Source: a virus. From it: a stretch of 63,924 nt of DNA. The notes under the pieces were generated by a model, which worked only from the letters and a program-made list of their open reading frames with translations, searched no databases and was not told the DNA's origin. Every line of letters begins with the position of its first letter. Position 1 is the stretch's first letter. A program made the position numbers and the translations under genes. Positions 7,090 through 14,578 of this stretch are shown here, piece by piece. Where the stretch lies: IMG/VR virus record IMGVR_UViG_3300044691_000230, positions 1 through 63,924 of that record. The stretch is one strand, 5' to 3'.

Positions 7090-7410
7090 TTAAGGGGCTG
7101 TCGCCGCCTTGGCTGAGGTTTGATCCGCCTGTAATGCGGTGAGGATCACGGTCCCACCGGCGGCATAGGCCTGGCGTTCGATCATGAGATCGTTCCACGC
7201 CTTCAGCTTGATCGCCTCGTCATGGGCTTTCTGAGCCGGCGTCGTGGTGGCGAGGGATTCGTGACCGTTCAGGATCGTGGCGATGGCGGCATAGAGGAGG
7301 CTGGCCTCGGTATCCGCCTTCTCGTTGATCTGCGCGGCGCTGCTCAGTTGCGATGTCTCGCAACCGGCAAGCATGGCTGTGCAGGCGAGCATCGTCAGCA
7401 GGCGTCTCAT
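7090..7410 (-). CDS. Small lipoprotein in lysis block
   Basis: 106 residues. Starts MRRLLTMLACTAMLAGCETS: two Arg, a hydrophobic core and a lipobox LAGC, so cleavage and lipidation at Cys18 are expected. The mature part is helical. Overlaps the endolysin gene by 4 bases (ATGA), so the two are co-translated. An outer-membrane lipoprotein next to an endolysin is the usual place for an o-spanin, but it is longer than most and lacks the Pro-rich Rz1 look; the spanin role is only a possibility. Confidence 0.7.
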   Translation of the reverse strand: MRRLLTMLACTAMLAGCETSQLSSAAQINEKADTEASLLYAAIATILNGHESLATTTPAQKAHDEAIKLKAWNDLMIERQAYAAGGTVILTALQADQTSAKAATAP

Positions 7411-8537
7411 GGTGTCTTCCCTATGGTGAGTTTCTGGAGTTGCGCCTCGACGATGTTGGCAAGGTGCTCTTGGCCGGCCGGGGTGGTCAGGCCCGCTTTG
7501 GTGACCGCATCGGGAACCGCTGTCTTGGCGTAGTTCAGGGCTGTCGCGACGATGGCGGACTTGGGCATCACGGTCCCATGCGCGTCGGCGTATTCGTTGG
7601 CTTTCGACAGAGCCAGAGCCGCGCCATTCTCCGTCGCGGTCAGGACCTGGGTAGCGATGGCGCTGTCCTTCTTGATCCCCAGCCACTGCAGGACGCGGTA
7701 GGCCAGCCAGGGGACAATCACGGTGATGATGGTCCCGTCGACGATCTGGAACGCCAGGTCGATGAGGGGTTTCAGGTCGATGGCGGCCACTTGATGGGTT
7801 CCTATGACGACGGCTCCAGCGGCCACGACCGTTCCAGCCACCCCGGCGCCGATGGCGACCACGGGGGTCTTGGCAGGTGGAGCGGGGAGGATCACGGGCG
7901 GGATCACGACTGACGAAGTTGGCAACGGAAGCGCATGGTTGACGGAAGCGGGAGCCAGGGGCACAGGGCCGGGATCAACCGCAGGCGCGATAGGTGGCGA
8001 TGGCTCAAGAACCACCGTCCCGGCCCGCGTCATGGCATGCGCCTGTCCCGCCGTGCTGTAGAGCCGGTGCATCCATGCCGCGCCGTACTGAGGCCAGAGC
8101 CCTGCCTTGTGATAGAGGGCGGCGCGCATCGCCACCACCCGGTCAATCATCAGTTCGGGGTTGCAGTGCGCCAGAGCATCCAGGGTCAGCGGCCCGACCA
8201 GACCGTCAACCATCGTCCCCAAGGCGCTCTGCATGGTCCTGATGGCTCGTCCCGGCCCCTGGTTGACCGCTTCGTCGAAGATCATCAGGTCAAGGCCGGC
8301 GGGGATCATGTCGCCGCGGACAACTGCCCAATAGTCCTCACGGTAAATCTGGGTGACAGTCTCAAGGGTCAGCGCCTTGACGTCCGATGCGCCGGCGGGA
8401 TGGCCCAGCCAAGCCGAGAGCGTGCGCTGCGTAATCCCCATCTGGGTCGCGCCGACGCCTGCCCCATCGTTGGGATTAAAACCACCTTCACTGCGCAGAA
8501 CCACCGCTAAGCAAGCCGCGAAATTGGCGCTCGACAT
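7407..8537 (-). CDS. GH108 endolysin fused to holin-like membrane domain
   Basis: 376 residues. Residues 1-165 are a GH108 N-acetylmuramidase with the LRSEGGF motif (catalytic Glu17) and GATQMGITQRTLSAWLG, followed by the predicted peptidoglycan-binding module (YREDYWAVVRGDMIPAGLD, DEAVNQGPGRAIRTMQ). A Pro-rich linker (about 175-230) leads to two membrane segments: VVAIGAGVAGTVVAAGAVVI, then IITVIVPWLAYRVLQWLGI. The end is helical and Ala-rich, resembling phage LLH-type holins. GH108 enzymes are usually about 180 residues, so the membrane half is an added module. It probably degrades murein during lysis while membrane anchored. Confidence 0.88.
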   Translation of the reverse strand: MSSANFAACLAVVLRSEGGFNPNDGAGVGATQMGITQRTLSAWLGHPAGASDVKALTLETVTQIYREDYWAVVRGDMIPAGLDLMIFDEAVNQGPGRAIRTMQSALGTMVDGLVGPLTLDALAHCNPELMIDRVVAMRAALYHKAGLWPQYGAAWMHRLYSTAGQAHAMTRAGTVVLEPSPPIAPAVDPGPVPLAPASVNHALPLPTSSVVIPPVILPAPPAKTPVVAIGAGVAGTVVAAGAVVIGTHQVAAIDLKPLIDLAFQIVDGTIITVIVPWLAYRVLQWLGIKKDSAIATQVLTATENGAALALSKANEYADAHGTVMPKSAIVATALNYAKTAVPDAVTKAGLTTPAGQEHLANIVEAQLQKLTIGKTP

Positions 8538-8603
8538 GTGGGAAGGTTCCTTGTGGCAAGGTCGTGCTTACGCTGCGTCGCCCGTGCGGACAAGGATGCC
8601 GGC

Positions 8604-9011
8604 TTAGGGGTGCCCCTTGGCCGCCACGTAGGCGATCACAGACCCTCCCGCCGCGACAAAGAACGCTCCCCAGTCCTTGAGGATCTGAAGCGCTTTTGCC
8701 CCCCCGGTGCGCTGGTGAAAATCCTCCTCCAGGGGTTCGATCCGGTCCGCCAGTCGGTTGATATTCGCCGCAAGGTTTGCGTCGGCTTCCTTCGCCTCCG
8801 ACCGCGTGCGGTCGATGGCGTGAACCACGTCGGCGCGCAGTTCGGTATGGTTGGCTTTCATCTCGGCGCGGAACTCGGCAAGTTTGACCGGAATGTTCTG
8901 TTCACCCATGACCGCCTTGAGCTGCAACACCCCGTCCCGTGCCTCGCGGGCGTCGTTGCGAATCTCGTTGAGGATATCGCGGTCGACGAACAGCCCGTTA
9001 TCGGCGGTCAT
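8604..9011 (-). CDS. Coiled-coil protein with C-terminal membrane helix
   Basis: 135 residues, starting at ATG 9011 in an ATGA overlap with the upstream stop; a further ATG at 9038 is possible. A long N-terminal coiled coil (LRADVVHAIDRTRSEAKEAD, INRLADRIEPLEED) ends in one hydrophobic segment (WGAFFVAAGGSVIAYVAA). This shape matches many phage proteins beside endolysins that may act as holin partners or antiholins. The role in lysis is inferred from position. Confidence 0.65.
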   Translation of the reverse strand: MTADNGLFVDRDILNEIRNDAREARDGVLQLKAVMGEQNIPVKLAEFRAEMKANHTELRADVVHAIDRTRSEAKEADANLAANINRLADRIEPLEEDFHQRTGGAKALQILKDWGAFFVAAGGSVIAYVAAKGHP

Positions 9012-9505
9012 TTCGGCGCTTCTTTGTCCGAAAGGCATCGTCCAGAGACAGACACAAGCCGACGACGCCAGCGACTACGAACAGACCACCAATCGCCAGC
9101 AGCAAGTCCAATCCTCCACCCTCCAGGCCAAGATGCGCAAAGCAGTTCTATCGCGAATAGGATGTTCAGACATAGCTTGTAGTTGTGTGGATTTCCGGTC
9201 CAACCAAGGCGGTAGGTGACGTGCAGCATCTCCTTGTCCAGCAGAGCGAACAGGATGGCCATCTTCCACGCCGCCGGCTGAGAGGCCCAGAGCGCCCCGA
9301 CGATCGCCGCCTGAACCGCATCGGTGAACCAGTAGAAGCCGAGCGGGGAAATACCGAAGGCCAACAGCACCTTGCTCCAGGCCCACGCGCACAGCAGCAT
9401 GGCCGAGACCGTCATGGCGTCGTCCCGCTCTGATTTCAGCGCCTGCGTGCTGACGAAGAGCCCCGCGAGGCAGGCGATCAGGAATCCAAGGCTAACCCGG
9501 TCCAT
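9008..9505 (-). CDS. Multi-pass membrane protein, possible holin
   Basis: 165 residues. At least three hydrophobic segments are visible: near the start (LGFLIACLAGLFVST), then AMLLCAWAWSKVLLAFGISP, and AAIVGALWASQPAAWKMAIL. The C-terminal tail is basic and cytosolic in character. It lies directly upstream of the coiled-coil membrane protein and the endolysin fusion. A holin role is a guess from location and topology. Confidence 0.6.
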   Translation of the reverse strand: MDRVSLGFLIACLAGLFVSTQALKSERDDAMTVSAMLLCAWAWSKVLLAFGISPLGFYWFTDAVQAAIVGALWASQPAAWKMAILFALLDKEMLHVTYRLGWTGNPHNYKLCLNILFAIELLCASWPGGWRIGLAAGDWWSVRSRWRRRLVSVSGRCLSDKEAPK

Positions 9506-9508
9506 GGC

Positions 9509-9727
9509 CTAGCTTTTTGGATCGCCATCCAGAGGCCTGATCACCGCCCCGAACGCCTGCGTCTCCAGTTCCGTCACCATCGGGTCGGCGTCTTCCAAAG
9601 CCGCTCCCAGCGCGTGGTAGGCGGCTTGCACGCGGTGCGAGGGGCGCAGCAGGGGTCCAAGCGCCAGATAGGCGGCCTTGACCTCAGCGCGCTTGGCTTC
9701 GGCTTGTTCGAGGGTGAAACTGGTCAT
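9509..9727 (-). CDS. Small helical protein, 72 aa
   Basis: ATG at 9727. Helical, with EQAEAKRAEVKAAYLALGPL and SHRVQAAYHALGAALED. Sits between the appendage genes and the lysis block with 3-base and 10-base gaps. No family recognised. Confidence 0.55.
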   Translation of the reverse strand: MTSFTLEQAEAKRAEVKAAYLALGPLLRPSHRVQAAYHALGAALEDADPMVTELETQAFGAVIRPLDGDPKS

Positions 9728-9737
9728 GCGGGTCCTT

Positions 9738-9920
9738 TCACTTCGCGCCGCCGTAGCGGATGGCGACATTGACCTTGCGGCGCCGGGGCGCGGGAGGAGG
9801 AGGGGGGGTGTCGTCGTTGACGATGGCGTATAGCGTCACCTTCGTGACGATGGCGTTACCCAGAGCGCCGCCGACATCGGCATAGAGATTGACCTTGGGG
9901 ACATCGATCTGGTCAACCAT
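9738..9920 (-). CDS. Small virion-region protein, 60 aa
   Basis: ATG at 9920 overlaps the stop of the upstream gene (TGATG). Beta-rich N-terminal part (VDQIDVPKVNLYADVGG, KVTLYAIVND), then five prolines and a basic tail ending in RYGGAK. Likely a minor structural or assembly protein by context. Family unknown. Confidence 0.55.
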   Translation of the reverse strand: MVDQIDVPKVNLYADVGGALGNAIVTKVTLYAIVNDDTPPPPPAPRRRKVNVAIRYGGAK

Positions 9921-10915
9921 CACGTCACCGACGTATCGCCAGCTTCCACCGTCTGCGCATTGGCCGCCACCCATGCCCCGCCAAGTGTGGGATTGGTCGT
10001 CCAGCTATTGCAGCAGGCCTGGAATCCGACATCGAGATTGATCGTCGGGCCGCTGGCGTTGGCGCCGTTGACCCGGATGGTGTTCTTCAACGCGCTGGGG
10101 CCGGTGGCGGCTTTCTTGGCTCGTGAGCCGGTGAGCACTGCGACGATGTTCTTGGCGCCCAGATTGAAGCCGTTGGCGAAGAATGTCCTGACCAAAGCAG
10201 CAGAGGGAGCCCCGATGAAGTTGGCATCATTGTAGACGATCTCGTCGATATCGCTGACGTCTCCGGTCCAACCGGTGTTGACCGCACTGTTCGTATCGAT
10301 GGGGTAGGTCCAGAGGCGATCCCCAATATGGGGGGTGGAATCGCAGATGACTTGGCTCCAGGCCGCATCCGTGGACGCTCCGAACGCATCGCCGCAGGAG
10401 AACAGTTTGACCTGCGTCACGCCTGACCACGAGCTGTGGTCAAGACCGATCACGCTGAACATTTGCGTTCCAGCGGAATAGGCCGAGAACGTCCCCGCTC
10501 CACCTGCCACGATGCCAAAATCGTAAGTGTTATAGCCGACTCCAAAGGTTGGAACCGTAAAACTGCCCGCCAATGTCATCACGGCCGACTGGCGGGTGTA
10601 GAACTTCCACGTCATGGACGTCTCGCCCGTGGCGGTCATCCGCATGACTTCATTGGCGCCGTTCAGGAACTGCAGGACATAACCGTCCGTCGCCGGATCG
10701 AAGGGCAGACCCACAGCAAGATCAGCGTGGAACCAGAAGGTTGACGCCGCCGTCCATGTCGGGGATGTCATCCAGTTGCCTGACGGAATATCGATGGCGC
10801 ATCGGGCATAAGTGGCGTTGTGGGAGGCTCCGACGGATTCCACCACGGCGTTGGTGGAGGGGTCAAACGACCCCATCTCGCCGCCGCCAAAGGGAAGGAC
10901 GGTTACGGTGCTCAC
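9920..10915 (-). CDS. Virion appendage protein, jelly-roll-like
   Basis: 331 residues, beta-rich and aromatic (TWTAASTFWFHADLAVG, FGVGYNTYDFGIVAG) in the style of lectin-like phage structural proteins. The C-terminus has CCNSWTTNPTLGGAWVAAN, recalling the PATGAAWT-type ends of phage appendage proteins. Overlaps the upstream fibre-like gene by 4 bases. Probably a surface or tail-fibre subunit; receptor binding is inferred. Confidence 0.65.
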   Translation of the reverse strand: MSTVTVLPFGGGEMGSFDPSTNAVVESVGASHNATYARCAIDIPSGNWMTSPTWTAASTFWFHADLAVGLPFDPATDGYVLQFLNGANEVMRMTATGETSMTWKFYTRQSAVMTLAGSFTVPTFGVGYNTYDFGIVAGGAGTFSAYSAGTQMFSVIGLDHSSWSGVTQVKLFSCGDAFGASTDAAWSQVICDSTPHIGDRLWTYPIDTNSAVNTGWTGDVSDIDEIVYNDANFIGAPSAALVRTFFANGFNLGAKNIVAVLTGSRAKKAATGPSALKNTIRVNGANASGPTINLDVGFQACCNSWTTNPTLGGAWVAANAQTVEAGDTSVT

Positions 10916-11595
10916 GTGGCAATCCCCGTGACCGTCCAGCCGACATTGGCGATGGTGGCGTCAGGGGCGACCTGGGCGATGAACTCCAGATAGTCCCCCG
11001 CCGCCAGATCGATTTCTGCCCCCGCCGTGGTGGCGAAGGTGAACACGCCGGTCGTGTGGTTGATGGTGATCGTGCCCACTGGGGCGGTGTTCTTGTTCAC
11101 CGTGATCACGAAATCGGCCGTCGGCAGGATCAGGCATTTGCCGTGCGCCTTGGCCAGACCCGCTGAGGTTCCATCGAAGTTGCCGTATATCTTCAGCGCC
11201 CGGGTGGCGACGAAGAGGCCCATGACCTCGCTGGCCAGGGGAGGGGTTCCCCCCAGGAACTCAAACGGCTGGTCGAAATAGGTGGCGTTGGCGGTGAACC
11301 ATGCCTCAACCACAGGGTCGTAGGTGCCGATCTCGACGGCGGGACCGGGATCGCTGGCGGTCGTCAGGACGACTTTGTACGTGATCGCCGGATCGAGGAA
11401 GATATCCGGCCACCGCCCGGCGTCATCCGCGACAACCGGATTGGCGTTCGGGACCGTCAGGGCGAAATCAGCGTAGGTGGCGGCGCGGGTGTTGCTGGTC
11501 GTCAGGTAGAAATTTAGCTCAGACCCAGGAACCGGGACACCCGCAGGGTCCACGACGTTCGCGAAGGGCATGTAAAACCGGGGTCCGCTCGCCAC
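10912..11595 (-). CDS. Tail fibre or spike N-terminal-type protein
   Basis: 227 residues. The first part (YMPFANVVDPAGVPVPGSEL, then NFYLTTSNTRAATYADFAL and NPVVADDAGRWPDIFL) is the recognisable phage appendage pattern: a beta-sandwich whose strands describe a parameter list, as in many tailspike or fibre attachment proteins. Begins a transcription unit after an 82-base gap that holds the shared leftward late element. Likely virion-attached. Confidence 0.7.
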   Translation of the reverse strand: MASGPRFYMPFANVVDPAGVPVPGSELNFYLTTSNTRAATYADFALTVPNANPVVADDAGRWPDIFLDPAITYKVVLTTASDPGPAVEIGTYDPVVEAWFTANATYFDQPFEFLGGTPPLASEVMGLFVATRALKIYGNFDGTSAGLAKAHGKCLILPTADFVITVNKNTAPVGTITINHTTGVFTFATTAGAEIDLAAGDYLEFIAQVAPDATIANVGWTVTGIAT

Positions 11596-11616
11596 TGCTT
11601 TCGCTCACGATCTGTG

Positions 11617-11640
11617 ATTGTGGCGCAGTGCCTTCGCCCT
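11617..11640 (-). promoter_or_regulatory. Leftward late element, copy 1
   Basis: Plus-strand GTGGCGCAGTGCCTTCGCCC, 25-45 bases upstream of the start at 11595. The same core GCGCAGTGCCTTCGC recurs intact at 18706 and 30705, each in a gap before a leftward late gene, with degenerate copies at 33555 and 46448. Read leftward the core is GCGAAGGCACTGCGC. Most likely a phage-type late promoter or activator site; the gap is otherwise empty. Confidence 0.55.
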
Positions 11641-11677
11641 GGCCATGCCTAGCACGCGCCGCCCCGAATGCAAAAGC

Positions 11678-14578
11678 TTACGGCTGGTTGGCGGTCCCGA
11701 CGGCAGCGCGGACGCTGATCCGCAAGGCATTGGCCAGCCCATCCCCGGCCCGGCGCGTCTTTGTCGTCTTGGCCAGCAGCTCGCGCATCACGGCGGGATG
11801 AAGAAGGGCTTGAGCCACGAGGTCCTGCACGCGGTTGATGCCGGTTTCCCGCATGGCCAGGACCAGGTTCGCGCCCACCCATCCAGCAACACCGCCAATG
11901 GGACCATGCGCTAACGCTCCTCCGGTTCCCACAAGACCGCTCAACAGGTTGCGGACCACGGCAGGTGTGGCCTTGCCTCCCGCTGCAGCCGTGAGGTCCT
12001 GCATGGTATTGGACTGCCCCTTGATCTTGGTGGCGTTCTGCGACCGTGCTCCACGTTGCAGTTCGCGCGCCAGGCGTTCAAAACTCTCGACCTTCTCGTC
12101 AGGGAATAGCGCCTCCAAGCCTTCCTTGTTGGTGCGCACGAAGGTCTGGAAGGCGTCGGATTTCAGGGCTGAGACCCCCGTGGTTCCCGCTTCGGTGTTG
12201 CCGATGTACTTGTCCGCGACGTGATCGACCACCGCTTGGCGAAGTCCCTCCACAGCATCAGGTCCAGCCTTCTGCGCTTCCGCAAAGAGCCCTTTCAGGT
12301 CCGCAACCGCCGTCTTGGACCCCATGATGTTGCCCACGGTGCGCACGATGTCCTGTCCGCTGGTCAGATGCATGACGCGGCCCAAGGCGCCGGCCTGATA
12401 GGCTTTCAGCGCCAGGGTTCGGGAGGCCCCAGCCGCCGTGATCACCTTGGCGGCGTCGGCGGCATTGGCGAACCGGCTGCGAATGTCATCGGGAAGCGCC
12501 CGCAAGGCGTCGGCATGACGCGAGGCCCACACCTGATACTTGGCCGGATCAAGCGTGCCATCGGTGCGCATGGCGGCTCTGCGAAGGCTGGAAGCGGCGT
12601 AATCGACCATGACGGGAAGCGACTTCTCAGGCCCCACCGCCTTGAATAGCGCCTGCATGTCGTTGAAGCCGTTGGGACCGGGATGGAAGAACTTGCCCGC
12701 CACCAGACCCTCAGGAAGGCGGAAGAGACCACCTGACCCCGCTGTTACGGAGCTGATGGGAGGCGCACCAAAGCGGGCCTTATAGCCGGCGTACTCCGCT
12801 GTCGCCGCATTCATGCGCGCCAACGCGGCGGGGTCTATGGTTGGAGCATTAGGCGGTAGTCCCGTATCGCCTGGAGCACCGGCAAGTCCGCCCTCCGGCG
12901 GAAGTCCTGTTCCATCAGGGCCAGCATGGATGGGTGCTCCGACAGCGGGAACCCCTTCAGTTGGTCCGCCACCGCCTGTCCGGGCCTGGGTTTGCTGCTG
13001 ACGGTATTCATCCACCCATGCCTGAATGCGCGCCGCCGTCGAATCGGCGAGCGGAAGAACCCCACGATCAACTGCGCCGCTCTCATTCGCAATCTGGTGT
13101 GCGATGGTGGTGGCCAGATTGTCCTGAATAGCGGACTTCAACATCGTCAGACGTCGTAGAGACTGCGGGTCTCCAGTCGGAAGCTGCTGGCGGCGCATCT
13201 CGGCGGAAACCCGGCTGCGCATGTCCATGATGTCGCTGAGCGGCGACAACGGTTTGAGGGCCTGCGCCGCATCGAAGATCGCCGCTTCCTCGCCTTCCAT
13301 GGGCTTGGCGGCTTGGCCGATGGAAGAGCGGATATCCCCGGCTTCCCGAATGGTCTGCTGCGCGTTGCCCAGCATGTCGTGGTTGGGGTCGATCGCCTCG
13401 TAAAGCCCCCGCATCCGCACCTTCTCGGCCGTCTCGGCTTGCAGGACCGCTGTCCGGGTCGCCTCGCCATAGCCTTCCGGGGTTCCCTCACCACCGATGT
13501 TGGCCGCTGTCCGTGCGGTATTCGTGGCGCGGTCCAGATCAGCCTGCGTCCTCGCGTCCAGGGCGTCGAAGTTGGCGCGCAGACCTGATGTCAGGGCGTT
13601 GGGATCACCCCCGGCTTGGATCGATTGCAGTTCGGTGGTCCGCGCGACGTTCTGTTGCGCCTCACGAGCGAGAAAGGGAACCGCGTTGCGCGTGGCTGCG
13701 GCTCGTTCCGCCGCCCCTAGCCCTAAGTCTCCGCTCTGCTGGAAGCTGGTCGGTTCGGAACCGGGGACGATGTAGTCGGGTCCTCCTGCGACCGAAGCGC
13801 GCACAGCGGCTGGATCGGTCGCAGCGGCGGTGAGTTGACGGGCGGCTGCTCGAGCAACGGGGGAGTTGCCAGCAGCCAGAGCTCCAGCGTTGCCCTCGTT
13901 GACGGCCGGTCCCATCGCCGTCGTGAAGGGCTCCGCAACCCCTCCAACGCCCCGTGCAATCGCTCCGGGGGTTTCGATGGCCCCGTGGGTCGCCAAACCG
14001 CCCAGCACGGCTCCAGCGACGCCTGCTACGGGCTTGAGGGCCTCCGGTGCAGCCTCCTGGGCTTCAGCGCTCGCTGCCCCAGCGCCAGCCCCAATGGTGA
14101 GGTTGCGCATCATCTGACCCACGGTCAGCGCCGCGCCCTCTCCAGCGCCTGCAAGCCCACCGCCGAAGATCGTTCCACCAACCCCCGCCCCAGCCCCGCG
14201 CTGAAGCCGCCCCATCGTCGTGGCTGGCGGGGTTTCGACCCATGTCTTGGCGGGACCTGTGAAGGTCGATTGCGTCGACAGCCTGCCGGTCCCAAGGTCG
14301 GTGCGGATGGGGGTCTTGGGCGCACCTGCTGGAGCCGTGGCCGCGCGGATCAGATCGCCGATGGTGTCCGTCGCGGTGGCCACATTCCCCAGGATCGTCT
14401 TTGGATCTGGAAACGTGACGTCGCGGATTGAGCGCAAGGTCGCTTCGCCGCCCTCCGCGATACCACGCCAGAACTGGCCTTGGTCGGTGGCGTTCGTGGT
14501 CGCCATCGGGGACCATGGATCGCCGCTCGACGCGGATGACGCAGGGGGCGCAGCGACGGGAGACCAAGGATCGGCCAT
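11678..14578 (-). CDS. Large internal virion (ejection) protein
   Basis: 966 residues, the longest gene here. Starts with duplicated DPWSP motifs, common at the start of podovirus ejection proteins. Glycine/alanine-rich hydrophobic stretches (GAGAGVGGTIFGGGLAGAGE, PVAGVAGAVLGGLATHGA) could cross or perturb membranes. The rest is long amphipathic helix with a Pro/Gly linker near residues 540-590. Overlaps the transglycosylase gene by one base. By size, composition and order it should be a large pre-ejectosome protein (like P22 gp16 or T7 gp16) that leaves the capsid with the DNA. No catalytic motif seen. Confidence 0.75.
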   Translation of the reverse strand: MADPWSPVAAPPASSASSGDPWSPMATTNATDQGQFWRGIAEGGEATLRSIRDVTFPDPKTILGNVATATDTIGDLIRAATAPAGAPKTPIRTDLGTGRLSTQSTFTGPAKTWVETPPATTMGRLQRGAGAGVGGTIFGGGLAGAGEGAALTVGQMMRNLTIGAGAGAASAEAQEAAPEALKPVAGVAGAVLGGLATHGAIETPGAIARGVGGVAEPFTTAMGPAVNEGNAGALAAGNSPVARAAARQLTAAATDPAAVRASVAGGPDYIVPGSEPTSFQQSGDLGLGAAERAAATRNAVPFLAREAQQNVARTTELQSIQAGGDPNALTSGLRANFDALDARTQADLDRATNTARTAANIGGEGTPEGYGEATRTAVLQAETAEKVRMRGLYEAIDPNHDMLGNAQQTIREAGDIRSSIGQAAKPMEGEEAAIFDAAQALKPLSPLSDIMDMRSRVSAEMRRQQLPTGDPQSLRRLTMLKSAIQDNLATTIAHQIANESGAVDRGVLPLADSTAARIQAWVDEYRQQQTQARTGGGGPTEGVPAVGAPIHAGPDGTGLPPEGGLAGAPGDTGLPPNAPTIDPAALARMNAATAEYAGYKARFGAPPISSVTAGSGGLFRLPEGLVAGKFFHPGPNGFNDMQALFKAVGPEKSLPVMVDYAASSLRRAAMRTDGTLDPAKYQVWASRHADALRALPDDIRSRFANAADAAKVITAAGASRTLALKAYQAGALGRVMHLTSGQDIVRTVGNIMGSKTAVADLKGLFAEAQKAGPDAVEGLRQAVVDHVADKYIGNTEAGTTGVSALKSDAFQTFVRTNKEGLEALFPDEKVESFERLARELQRGARSQNATKIKGQSNTMQDLTAAAGGKATPAVVRNLLSGLVGTGGALAHGPIGGVAGWVGANLVLAMRETGINRVQDLVAQALLHPAVMRELLAKTTKTRRAGDGLANALRISVRAAVGTANQP

